Source: Hemicentrotus pulcherrimus
Taxonomy: Eukaryota; Echinodermata; Echinoidea; Camarodonta; Strongylocentrotidae
Direction: 5' to 3'
Assembly: GCA_003118195.1 (NCBI GenBank)
Contig: BEXV01002440.1
Span: 46,402 to 67,165, forward strand
DNA: 20,764 nucleotides
The notes beneath the pieces are model-generated. The model saw only the letters and a program-made list of their open reading frames with translations, ran no database searches and was not told where the DNA came from. The position numbers and the translations under genes were made by a program. This document shows positions 12,101 through 18,584 of this stretch, one piece after another. How positions within the stretch are numbered: position 1 is the first letter of the stretch; each line of letters opens with the position of its first letter.

Positions 12101-13071
12101 ATACTCTCACGTGGAAATATATACAGGGTAAAGATAACACTGCATGGAGAAGAATGTTGTCTATTGTTCCATGTAATGCTTGTATTCATAGATCTCATCC
12201 ACTGAGAGCATAAAGGGTGTAAATTCATATTCTTTGACAAAGAGTTAATGCCCCTCTGCCTCTGAACAGATGATATGACAGTTGTTTTCAAGCTTTTAAG
12301 CTTAAAGATAAAGACCAGTTATGGTCACATGATGCGATTGCATTGTGAAAGAAACGTGGTAAAATCGATCAGAAAAGGTTGATCATCTAGCATAAAAAGT
12401 ATCGGTGTGTACTGCAAGGTTCTGGAATCATCAAAATGAAAAGAAATTTGGCCCAGTCTTCATAAAGTTACAAGCACTGTACACAGAAAGATGTATATGG
12501 GACTACGCACACGTGCGCGTCCCTTTCTTTTTTAATTTTCACATCCCAATAGATAAACTAATATCAATTAGTAGGCGGTTTTCAGGCAAAATTTTTATCA
12601 TGTATTATTCGAAATATATTCTTTCCCATGATTGGTAATAAGAGCTTCCATTTCATTTTTTGAAATTGGGGCGTTTCCAATACTGGTCTTTACCTTTAAT
12701 TGAACATTGTGTCCGGTTTAAAGAAATTGTTTTTTTACTTACATACTCTTTATACCCTCTTTGTATCAGAACACGTCACTGGTTTTCATCAGTACCGACA
12801 TGGACTCGTCTACGAGGCCTTGGCTCAGGGATTCAGGGCCTACACCCAGCACACCCTTCTGAACATGGGCCAATGTCCATCAACCAAGGATGCTTCTCCA
12901 GTTGCAGCCAGTTGCCACGGCAGCCCATCCAGCAATGTACACGACTGCTTCTTAGCCAAGAAAGGGGCATGGTGGGGGGCGTGGCACCTTGTGAGGCAGG
13001 TCTTGCTTTGTGATGCTCTGATTGTCACAGGTGTAGATAAAGGAGATAAGGATTTGCATAAAGTACTTTGA
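3059..13071 (+). CDS. BBS12: BBS12, chaperonin-like Bardet-Biedl syndrome 12 protein; complete, 12 coding exons
   Basis: BBS12 is a group II chaperonin-like protein that, with MKKS/BBS6, BBS10 and CCT subunits, helps assemble the BBSome for ciliary trafficking. Coding exons are 3059-3116, 3996-4032, 4319-4403, 4935-5060, 5567-6945, 7276-7365, 7646-7799, 8301-8447, 9109-9276, 10168-10293, 10716-10878 and 12770-13071. All introns are GT..AG, the phases match, and the sum is 2835 nt (944 aa). Stretches that line up in order with vertebrate BBS12 include LLGPIKG, FDEENNDGMLVTST, GSGCTTLVTLAGLW, NHGAVAEMKLAIEA, YRHRGFK, VNLLMVRGSV, KVLLGGG and WWGAWHLVRQVLLCDALIV. Vertebrate BBS12 is about 710 aa; the excess is mainly the exon 5 insert. 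The start codon lies in AAAACATGAG and is followed directly by the conserved N-terminus. Family identity is from recalled homologues; the exon structure is seen directly. Confidence 0.93.
3117..3995 (+). other. BBS12: BBS12 intron 1
   Basis: An 879-bp AT-rich intron. The region 3570-3860 is strongly T/C-rich on the plus strand, which leaves long hydrophobic open frames that are compositional artefacts. No repeat or RNA gene was recognised. Confidence 0.8.
3996..4032 (+). CDS. BBS12: BBS12 exon 2, 37-nt exon
   Basis: A very short exon between TTTTATACACAG and GTAAGT. It carries the LLGPIKG motif, equivalent to FLGPLKS in vertebrate BBS12 and to the nucleotide-site loop at the start of CCT proteins. 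It enters in phase 1 and leaves in phase 2. Confidence 0.85.
4319..4403 (+). CDS. BBS12: BBS12 exon 3
   Basis: Encodes FDEENNDGMLVTST and a helix ending GLDIE, matching the FIIDEECHESVLI..STVRLLESLDL block of the vertebrate protein. Acceptor is TTTTTCAAAG, donor is GTAAAT, and it ends in phase 0. Confidence 0.9.
4404..4934 (+). other. BBS12: BBS12 intron 3
   Basis: A 531-bp AT-rich intron with no recognisable coding, repeat or RNA signal. Confidence 0.8.
4935..5060 (+). CDS. BBS12: BBS12 exon 4, chaperonin GDGTT-equivalent loop
   Basis: Forty-two codons in phase 0 with HPVGQLMRE and GSGCTTLVTLAGLW. In ATP-hydrolysing CCT subunits this loop is GDGTT. Here the catalytic-loop Asp is Ser and one Thr is Cys, as expected for a chaperonin-like protein without normal ATPase activity. 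Acceptor CCCTAAACAG, donor GTAACC. Confidence 0.9.
5061..5566 (+). other. BBS12: BBS12 intron 4
   Basis: A 506-bp AT-rich intron with a short (AT)n run near 5290 and a polypyrimidine tract before the acceptor at 5566. Nothing else was recognised. Confidence 0.8.
5567..6945 (+). CDS. BBS12: BBS12 exon 5, long acidic low-complexity insert
   Basis: This 1379-nt exon encodes about residues 103-562. The first ~25 residues (IVRIGDEFLQECEDIAEQS) continue the equatorial/intermediate helix. The last few lead into the conserved helix of exon 6. Between them is a Ser/Asp/Glu/Lys-rich, probably disordered stretch of roughly 400 residues; the vertebrate equivalent is about 150. It holds two copies of a tryptophan motif, DDVSWFFEND near residue 258 and DDVEWFFEDN near residue 318. 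A basic patch (KPSKLQKGSRRILSRHLL) lies near the end. No known domain is recognised in the insert. Confidence 0.88.
6946..7275 (+). other. BBS12: BBS12 intron 5
   Basis: A 330-bp intron with no recognisable element. Confidence 0.8.
7276..7365 (+). CDS. BBS12: BBS12 exon 6
   Basis: Encodes NHGAVAEMKLAIEACRAQL, matching the HGDHSSMKLVEEAVQLQ helix of vertebrate BBS12, the entry to the intermediate domain. It enters and leaves in phase 2; acceptor TATACAG, donor GTATGA. Confidence 0.9.
7646..7799 (+). CDS. BBS12: BBS12 exon 7, apical domain start
   Basis: Fifty-one codons starting FDFNTDLVHVQTLTG with a serine run and CCIHGLVLPV, matching the FDISRIFTCCLPG..CVCPGYITV region. The Ser run is coded by a TCA/TCG repeat. 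Acceptor TTGCAG, donor GTGAGT, ends in phase 0. Confidence 0.88.
7800..8300 (+). other. BBS12: BBS12 intron 7
   Basis: A 501-bp intron with no recognisable element. Confidence 0.8.
8301..8447 (+). CDS. BBS12: BBS12 exon 8, apical domain
   Basis: Forty-nine codons in phase 0. DLQESYRHRGFK matches DLTENYRHLGFN of human BBS12 almost residue for residue. VWTERVLSSLKR is the helix before the apical VNL strand. Acceptor TTCATCCAG, donor GTAATT. Confidence 0.92.
8448..9108 (+). other. BBS12: BBS12 intron 8
   Basis: A 661-bp intron. It is less AT-rich at 8450-8780 than its neighbours, but I see no coding frame or repeat in it. Confidence 0.75.
9109..9276 (+). CDS. BBS12: BBS12 exon 9, apical domain
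   Basis: Fifty-six codons in phase 0 beginning LNVNLLMVRGSVDSSLVDAC, the counterpart of KVNLVLVQGNVSERLIEKC. It is the apical strand-turn-helix that CCT proteins use around their substrate-facing surface. Acceptor TCTTACAG, donor GTAAAT. Confidence 0.92.
9307..9695 (+). mobile_element. MITE copy A, TTAA-type, in BBS12 intron 9
   Basis: A 389-bp non-coding element bounded by TTAA at 9303-9306 and 9696-9699. Its ends are inverted repeats: left AGGTATAGACCAGT, reverse complement of right AGTTAAAGACCAGT. It shares long internal similarity with copies B and C (for example TGTACAGTGCTTGTAACTTTACC and ATGCTAGATGATCAA). TTAA target duplications are typical of piggyBac- and Kolobok-type DNA transposons, so it is probably a non-autonomous relative of one of these. 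Confidence 0.8.
9700..10083 (+). mobile_element. MITE copy B, TTAA-type, abutting copy A
   Basis: A 384-bp element starting directly after the TTAA that ends copy A. The left end AGAGAAGGTTGAGTTTTGG and the inverted right end (CCAGAACTCAACTTCATCTCT) are imperfect inverted repeats of each other. The right flank is CTAA, a one-base variant of TTAA. Its right half is clearly the same family as copy A, but the termini and left half differ, so it is a related subfamily in the same orientation. Confidence 0.7.
10088..10156 (+). repeat. Simple repeats: (GAG)n/(GATTAT)n followed by (CT)n
   Basis: After MITE B comes a GAGGAGGAGGA and GATTATGATTATGATTAT run, then a CT dinucleotide run to 10153. The CT run lies about 12 bases before the exon 10 acceptor AG and so forms its polypyrimidine tract. 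Confidence 0.8.
10168..10293 (+). CDS. BBS12: BBS12 exon 10
   Basis: Forty-two codons in phase 0. DDVCDDIKVSYWSSG corresponds to CVGDGVCVTFWRSS. The acceptor CCTATAG sits just downstream of a long CT repeat that serves as an extreme polypyrimidine tract. Reading continues open to about 10587, but the GTAAGA donor after ATG at 10291-10293 joins in phase to exon 11. Confidence 0.88.
10294..10715 (+). other. BBS12: BBS12 intron 10
   Basis: A 422-bp intron. Its first ~290 bases stay open in the frame of exon 10, so unspliced reading would add a tail of about 98 residues. Those residues have no counterpart in BBS12. No repeat was recognised. Confidence 0.75.
10716..10878 (+). CDS. BBS12: BBS12 exon 11, GGG hinge
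   Basis: Encodes TIILCAPSEPHLTGAEQRLH and then KVLLGGGRIEELL. The latter corresponds to KVFLGGGAVEFLC in human BBS12 and to the conserved GGG hinge that returns to the equatorial domain in chaperonins. Acceptor CTTCTAG, donor GTGAGT, ends in phase 1. Confidence 0.92.
10926..11184 (+). mobile_element. MITE E, 259 bp, in BBS12 intron 11
   Basis: Perfect 15-bp terminal inverted repeats, AGGGGGTGTAGCATG at the left and its reverse complement at 11170-11184. Flanks are TTAA (10922-10925) and GTAA (11185-11188), consistent with an aged TTAA duplication. The interior is GC- and CpG-richer than the surrounding intron. It is unrelated in sequence to copies A-C. Confidence 0.7.
11189..12301 (+). other. 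BBS12: BBS12 intron 11, part between the two MITEs
   Basis: About 1.1 kb of AT-rich intron with only short open frames and no exon-like block in phase with exons 11 and 12. No repeat with a second copy in this window was found. Confidence 0.65.
12306..12695 (-). mobile_element. MITE copy C, same family as A, inverted, in BBS12 intron 11
   Basis: A 390-bp element between exact TTAA copies at 12302-12305 and 12696-12699. Its ends are AGATAAAGACCAGT and, inverted, AGGTAAAGACCAGT. The reverse complement aligns with copy A over nearly its whole length, including GCATTGTGAAAGAAACGTGG, TGATCATCTAGCAT, ACTGTACACAGAAAGATG and TAGTAGGCGGTTTTC. A short open frame inside it (12405-12638) has no coding meaning. 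Confidence 0.85.
12770..13071 (+). CDS. BBS12: BBS12 exon 12, C-terminus and stop
   Basis: The terminal exon completes the equatorial domain: EHVTGFHQYRHGLVYEALAQ, AYTQHTLLNMG, then WWGAWHLVRQVLLCDALIV and a TGA at 13069-13071. The end resembles EAWRRALDLVLLTLQTDSEI in human BBS12. The first codon GAA is split across the intron with exon 11. No strong AATAAA is seen close to the stop; one at 13830-13835 is far downstream. Confidence 0.92.
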
Positions 13072-13180
13072 GGTTGGACAAAAGTTTTTGCCTTCATTGT
13101 AGATCTACATAGTATAATGTCCTATTTAGCCAATTCACCTGAGTAGTTTTTCATTTTCTTGAGCGGAAATATCATTGTAG
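13072..13180 (+). other. BBS12: Probable BBS12 3' untranslated region
   Basis: Directly follows the stop codon. No AATAAA is visible here; the nearest clean AATAAA on the plus strand lies at 13830-13835, so the 3' end of the transcript cannot be fixed. Confidence 0.4.
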
Positions 13181-13410
13181 TTTTATAATAATAATGATAG
13201 TAATTGATTCTTATTGAGTGCTATGACAACAGAAAAAAAAACATACAAATCATAAAATCAAATAAGGAACAGTAATTAAGATATTATGAATGACATCAAA
13301 TTTAGATACTCAAAACATACATTTTGGATTCAAGATGGAAAGAGTTGAGTTATAAGTTTCCTTATGAAAGTGTCTTGTGAACTACATAGGCAGAGGTGTT
13401 GTGGTAGAGC
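13180..13410 (+). repeat. SINE-like dispersed repeat, copy 2
   Basis: Same order of blocks as copy 1: ATAATAATAATGATAG, ATTGATTCTTATTGAGTGCTA, GGAACAGTAATTAAG, ACTCAAAACATACATTTTGG. It extends further right through GGCAGAGGTGTTGTGGTAGA, a block seen in longer members of such families. It begins about 110 bp after the BBS12 stop. Confidence 0.65.
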
Positions 13411-14429
13411 GTTCCAGATAGATGCATACTTGTTTTCCGACTTTATCGTTCTACATCGTTCAAATTTTAGATCTGATAACATTCAACATCTGTAGGAACA
13501 TACAGCAGCATGCAAGCAACTAGGGCAACTTGACTTCTTATCCAATTCTCTTGAATTAGTCCAGTCATATTTATTGTTTTCATTTCCACAATTCATAACA
13601 TGATAGGAGAAGAAATTAATTAATGTGAATTGTCACCTTGAACAAGGACTTGACCCACCAATTTATATACTTTTTAGTAAGTGCTCCAGTTGATCAATGA
13701 ATCTTGTACAGTCAGTTTGGCTAAGGATGATGATAATTACATTTAATTGACATAATAGAATTTTGAATTAGATAGATTGGTGGAGTTCTTTCCTCTCTTT
13801 ACTCTTTGCTTTTAGCAAATCTATATGACAATAAACAAACAAAACACGTACCTGTCGCCATGGTAAATTTCCAACGCCATAATAGTATCTCAATTCAACA
13901 CCAGATCTAAGATCCACTCATGCAAATAAGCACAGATGTGGAAGGCTAGAACCACTTGACTGGATGAATGTGACTTTCTTAATTACACAGTTTGGGTGGA
14001 TGTGATCGTCATTCACCCACCTTGCCAGGCATGAATCTTCCTCTGACGCATCAATACTGGAAAGAGTAAAAATATCAAGCACACAAACGATGACAGTAGG
14101 CTACTGGTAGTAACTAAACTCCCTTATCTGTCCCATTAGATAAACCACAATGAGTAATGGTGGTGCGAATTAACCGACACCTAAAGGTCTTAAATAACTT
14201 AAGGAAACCAACTTGACTCAAGATTGGTATGCAAGATTGACAATTCTATTAATTATTTTATTGATTAGATTTGAGAGAATGAGGATGCAGTTTGGTAACT
14301 CTGGCATGTGACGTCCCACATCCCATAGCTCTAGACTTATACCTTATGAGGTGAATATCTCATCCCTACACATACATGGAAGCACAGCCTTCCTTCTGTA
14401 CTTCCTTTCCCAAACATTAGTCCACATAG
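13411..14429. other. Intergenic sequence, no gene recognised
   Basis: About 1 kb of AT-rich sequence without a coherent coding block on either strand. It contains the AATAAA at 13830-13835. Confidence 0.6.
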
Positions 14430-14433
14430 TTAA

Positions 14434-14973
14434 AGGAAACAAAAACCTTCATACTAAGTTACTTTTATTGTAAAGTTTAAGATATTTAAAAAATATCAGT
14501 GAAAATTGGAAACAAAATCGGGCAAGGAATAAGGAAGTAAGAGCTTTTTGAAATGACTCACTAGAGGGCGGTATTCAATTTGATGACATCATCTGTAAAC
14601 AACTCTCCATGCCTTTTGTACATCAAATTTCATGTTTTTCCTTCTTTCTTGTGATTGGGATAATCTACTCCCCTGAAAGCAAGATATAGAATGCAAAATG
14701 ATATTCTACTTCACATGTTATGAAGTCGGATCAAGAACACAAATAAATATGAAGAAAACAAACAAATTGTGAAATTTTATGTACAAAAGGCATGGAGAGT
14801 TGTTTACAGATGATGTCATCAAATTGAATACCGCCCCCTAGTGACTAGTCATTTCAAAAAGCTCTTACTTCCTTATTCCTTGCCCGATTTTGATCAAATT
14901 TTCACTGATGTTTTTTTTAATATCTTAAACTTTACAATAAAAGTAACTAATAGTGTGAAGGTTTTGGTTTCCT
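14434..14973. mobile_element. Foldback MITE D with ~200-bp inverted arms
   Basis: A 540-bp element between exact TTAA copies at 14430-14433 and 14974-14977. The left arm (14434-14633) and right arm (about 14770-14973) are inverted copies of each other with few mismatches. Shared blocks include GGAAACAAAACC-type ends, GGCAAGGAATAAGGAAGTAA, CATTTCAAAAAGCTC and TACAAAAGGCATGGAGAGTT. A loop of about 135 bp separates them. There is no coding capacity. As RNA it would form a near-perfect long hairpin. The TTAA sites again point to piggyBac/Kolobok-type mobilisation. Confidence 0.88.
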
Positions 14974-14977
14974 TTAA

Positions 14978-15682
14978 TACTTCTTGATAAATTGGAAAGG
15001 GAAAAGTAGTGAAAGTACAGATTGAATTGTAGAAATAAACTGTGACCTTGTACAACTGGATAGACTAATCAAATTCCACAGAGTTTAGGTCATGACTAAA
15101 TTTCAGGAAAAACAAACTGTGTATGTCTATCATGTGATGGGTCTTAACTTACATTGTTCCCTTCCACACCTTCAAGAAAAGTCAAGACAATTTGTTACCT
15201 GTGATTCGATCATTCGCAGTTTATTACTACATGTATCAATTTGATTATCTCTTGGAATTACATATTCCGAATCGTATGATTTGCATATTCGTAAAACATG
15301 GAACTGCCCTATGATTAAATTTGCATGAATCTCTCTCGAGAGTCTTCCTGCATGTAGACTCACAAGGGTACTTGGCTATCTAAACAATGCCACTACGCGA
15401 GAAACTTCACAGAGGTTTTCCATTGGTGACCCTAATATCCCATTCCTTTCTCAGGTGTTTGTCCAGACTACCAAGGTTCTTTCTCCTGCGTTACTGTATG
15501 TCACAGAGCTATTGGGGAATGAAACAAATGGTTCATCTAACCTTGGAATAATTTAGCCCAAGTCGAAAAGATTCACATGGCCATGTCCTTCGAAAACCTT
15601 CTACAATGCTGAGGAGAAAGCATGCTTCCTCTGCATTGTCAAGAAATTCTGCCAATATTCTGTCGCTCTATATGCCTCATCT
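14978..15682. other. Intergenic sequence with possible coding scraps
   Basis: No intact gene. A plus-strand stretch at about 15598-15700 (YNAEEKACFLCIVKKF) vaguely recalls RNase H of LTR retrotransposons. The match is too weak to annotate. Confidence 0.4.
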
Positions 15683-16051
15683 CTAACTGCTAACCCTCTT
15701 TTCTTTAAATTTATTACCCTTGTAATTTCGCTGCTGTTTTGACGCCAGTAATGTTAAAGTTGTGTCCTCCAGAAGACCATCCTGTTGTATTGGGATACCC
15801 ACAGCATTCTCGTGAAAAACATCCAGTTCCTTTACCATGACATCAATGTTGAGATCCTCCTGTTCATGAAACTTTACCATTCCTTGCATGGTGCTTCGGT
15901 AGTGGCAGTACCTGCACCGGTATGAAACATTATTTGTTCCATTGTGAAGTTCGACAGTCTGTACTGTGTGGCTTACTCGTTGTCCACTCGTCTCTCTCAT
16001 GATGTCGCTCACCACTGTTCCTGTCTTCTCGATTGCAGAATGTTTTCGTTT

Positions 16052-16498
16052 TCAGAAAGTTAGGTTGGTCTGGGTCTCTTGATCACTAAGGTTTAATTCC
16101 ACTTGTGCTGGCGGAAAGAACTTAAACGCTGGTAAAAAGGTTTCTGAAAATTCTGCTTGCTCAGGCCGGCAGATGAAGAACATCCCGCGTCCTGGAATTT
16201 TGCAAAATTCTGTGGCTTCCATGGGTGGTAACGTTGGTTTGAACAATAAAATGGGCTTGTCTTGTTGATGTTTTATCGCCCCAGCTGCTGCTCGTTGCTC
16301 CTCCTTGAGGTCCTTCACACGTTTCCCAAGTTCATCTCCAAAGAGAAACTTTGTGACTGGAGCCGAAGGCTTGCAGAGATGGCTGAAAGCCTCGTTCATT
16401 TCTGGCTTTATAAATTCCTTTCTCAGGCTGTTCAACTCATAATTGGCATTACAAATTAATGCCAAGGAGTCTTGTGGAGTTTCCATGATTGCATGCAC
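16052..16498 (-). pseudogene. DIRS-like retrotransposon protein fragment (148-codon open frame)
   Basis: An open minus-strand frame containing ICNANYELNSLRKEFIKP, HLCKPSAPVTKFLFGDELGK and RVKDLKEEQRAAAGAI. The pattern GNA-x-x-x-x-S-x-x-R-R followed by LC-x-x-x-x-P-x-T-x-x-LFGD-x-L is one I recall from the region before the reverse transcriptase in invertebrate DIRS-type elements. The fragment lies inside the 450-bp insertion that splits module copy 1, and its C-terminal part runs back into the module frame (AQVELNLSDQE). There is no reverse transcriptase or recombinase beside it. Identity is from memory and moderate at best. Confidence 0.4.
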
Positions 16499-16557
16499 GA
16501 AGGCGGGATCTCATGTAGTCTCTACAACGAAACATACAAAGTAAAATTCCACTTGTG
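16095..16557 (-). repeat. 13-bp direct repeat bounding a 450-bp in-frame insertion
   Basis: AATTCCACTTGTG occurs at 16095-16107 and 16545-16557, exactly 450 bp apart. The paralogous module at about 17468-17480 has a single, diverged copy at this point. The extra segment is a multiple of three and keeps the frame on both sides. Either it inserted with a target duplication, or copy 2 lost it by deletion between the repeats. Confidence 0.6.
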
Positions 16558-16730
16558 TGGCATTGTCCACTGTGATGAGTTCTTCCCATGTTTCCTCGAT
16601 AACGTGGGGTCGTCGAGCTTGGTGGGAGAAGCTAATGGTGAAATGATTGCTGGCTCTTCATCAAACTGCACTGAAGTGATGCTCCGCCTTGGTTTTTCAG
16701 GGGTTGAAAACTTGTCCTCGTATTAAAGAA

Positions 16731-17287
16731 ATGTAGGTTTTCCTGAGCGATTAATTTGTTTCCAACCTTTTCTTAATTCGATTGCAAGTAGTATATACAA
16801 AACCAAGAAAATATATAACATATTCACTTCAATTGCCATTAAGGAAAGTGACATTTTGAAGATACATGTTGTAGCACTTGTCTTTTTTTGCCTACTTCTT
16901 TTCTATTACTCACAATCTCTCTATCAACACCAGCACCAATCAATATACACCTGCAACATAAGACATCTGCTTTTCTTCCAAAACTTGACAATTCTTTGTT
17001 CCTATACAACATGGAACACGCACTTACATATTCTTAAATTTTCATCGCCCCAGATTACCTATCATAAATCAATCTAATTCTTAGATCTACTGCGTTACAA
17101 TGACATATGTACATGTATATACAATACAAGCAATGTGATCTGTATATGAAAGAAATAGAGATATAGATGAGAAAATAGAGATGAACGGAAGAAAGAAAGA
17201 AGTGAGAAGAACAGTAGAGAAGAAAGGAGGTAAACGAAACAGAGCCAAAGTATAACAAATATCTATTCTTCTAAATTATCCTTTACA
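16731..17287. other. AT-rich spacer between module copies, no gene recognised
   Basis: Separates module copies 1 and 2. It is purine-rich on the plus strand at 17150-17230. Short open frames here have low-complexity composition and no recognisable product. It could be an old intron or an unrelated insertion. Confidence 0.5.
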
Positions 17288-17812
17288 GTGTCAGAACAAC
17301 GGGTATATTTGGTTCCATCCGGAAGTTCAACAGTCTCTACTGTGTGGGTTATTTGTTGTCCACTCGTATGGCTCCTGATGTCACTTACTGTGGTCCCTTG
17401 CTTCTTGATTGAAGACATTCCTAAATTAAATAAATTTGGGTCTGGTTTTCCTGGTCTGTTACATCAAGTTCCACCTGGGCGGCATCGTCTAAGGTGATGG
17501 GTTATTTACAGGTTTCCTCAATTATGTGGGGTTCGTCGAGCTTGGCTGGGGAAGCTAAAGGTGAAATGATTACTGGCTCATCATTGATCTGCACTGGAGT
17601 GACACTCTGCTTCAGCTTTTCGGACTGAATTGGAGTGGCGCTCCGCCTCGGTTTTTCAGAGGTCGAAAACCTTGTTGGCAGACCCCCTGGCAGAATATAC
17701 TTTAGAGACTTGTGATGTTTTCAGTACCCCTCATCTGCCTTTGTGCTATTTTCTCATAGATTTGTAACATTTCCTGGATGGTACTATGGTAGTGGCAGTA
17801 CCTGCACCTGTA
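17288..17812 (-). pseudogene. Decayed minus-strand coding module, copy 2
   Basis: Minus-strand blocks, in order: SYRCRYCHYHSTIQEM (half-finger at 17812-17789), KPRRSATPIQ, IISPLASPAKLDEP, HIIEETC, ITLDDAAQVELDVTDQENQT, TVSDIRSHTSGQQ and HTVETVELPDGT. They parallel copy 1 block by block, but stops and frame changes interrupt them. The half-finger precedes the rest here and ends the module in copy 1. This suggests that a longer tandem array was cut at this edge, with the 17812-17789 finger closing an upstream unit. Function is unknown. Confidence 0.5.
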
Positions 17813-17959
17813 GGACGCAGGCCTCTGCTGGATACCCTTTATCTTTTTGACTTAGCTGTTCATTTATAATACCGGTATATAGAAGGAAATATATAACAAG
17901 ATTTCATAAGTTATGATGCTTAATTCATTTACTTTGAAATATTCCACAAGACCATTTTT

Positions 17960-18420
17960 AATAAAAGAAACATGTTGGTCTTCTTCTCCTTAATGAATAG
18001 CGTTGAGTCTCTTCGTGTCTCTTATTTCCAGTCATGTCGGGCGTTGAATCATCAACTTCTTTGGAGTTGGGCTCCATCTCTTAAGCATCATTTCCATCAT
18101 CTTCCAGTCTATGAGCTGCCTTCCATTCATCAAGCTCATCTCCATCATATGGTTTCAAGGGGTCAAAATGCACAATCTTCATCTTGGTTCGAGGACTCTT
18201 CTGGATTCTGTAGGTAACATCAGACAACTTCGTCCCAATCTTATATGGGCATCCCATCTGTAACTTACAGGTAGCTTGGAACTCAGACCTTTGTGTCTAT
18301 GGTCATTCCGTAGCCAAACAAAATTTTTCCTTTTCGTAAAAGCTTCCGGCAATCTTCTTGTCATAATTTCGCCTCTTGTCTTCAAAGATTCTTCCGACAA
18401 TTTGTTTTTCTAAACTTTGG
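17960..18420 (-). pseudogene. Ty3/Gypsy-type integrase C-terminal fragment
   Basis: The minus strand reads DKRRNYDKKIAGSFY, VWLRNDHRHKGLSSKLPVSY, PYKIGTKLSDVTYRIQKSP, KMKIVHFDPLKPYDGD and RYSLRRRRPT. This is the usual order at the end of Ty3/Gypsy pol: YYDKK, W-L, the GPY/F module, VH.D.LKPY and a basic tail. Two frame changes (near 18260 and 18320) and a stop at 18083-18081 break it, so it is dead. The catalytic integrase core, reverse transcriptase and LTRs are not visible nearby. Confidence 0.75.
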
Positions 18421-18584
18421 AAGGGATACACTCGTTGACTGCTGTGGTTGAGAGGCTGGGTTCAGGAGGTGTTGAGAGATGATTGCAGTAGTGGGAAAGA
18501 TGGTGTAACACCTGTATATGGAGAGGAGCTGTGGTTTAGTCCTTGTACCTTGCTGGATTCCTCTTTCTTTACGTTTGTCGGTCC
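18421..18584. other. Spacer between the integrase fragment and the zinc-motif fragment
   Basis: Short stretch with no recognised coding pattern; on the minus strand it is Ser/Pro/Thr-rich in translation. Confidence 0.4.

Larger units (their letters stand above)
15683..16730 (-). pseudogene. Decayed minus-strand coding module, copy 1, with YRCRYCHY half-finger
   Basis: Read on the minus strand from 16730 the module gives KPRRSITSVQ, IISPLASPTKLDDP, IEETWEELITVDNATQVEF, an inserted block (see 16095-16557), then DQETQTNLTF, TVVSDIMRETSGQ, HTVQTVEL and YRCRYCHYRSTMQ at 15922-15899, with a tail to 15683. It needs frame changes and crosses stops, so it is not an intact gene. A second copy of the same order of blocks lies at 17288-17812. 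YxCxxCxY with a His 13 residues after the second Cys resembles half of a C2H2 finger. Function is unknown; the decay and repetition suggest mobile-element origin. Confidence 0.55.

Noticed and set aside
12405..12638. Plus-strand open frame of 77 codons
   Set aside because: It lies wholly inside MITE copy C, and the same element elsewhere in the window does not keep the frame.
15598..15710. Plus-strand YNAEEKACFLCIVKKF resembling RNase H of LTR retrotransposons
   Set aside because: Only a dozen residues fit, the expected T-D-H motif is absent, and it runs opposite to all nearby element remnants.
16856..17258. Hydrophobic open frames on both strands in the AT-rich spacer
   Set aside because: Low-complexity composition with no motif; typical of chance in AT-rich sequence.
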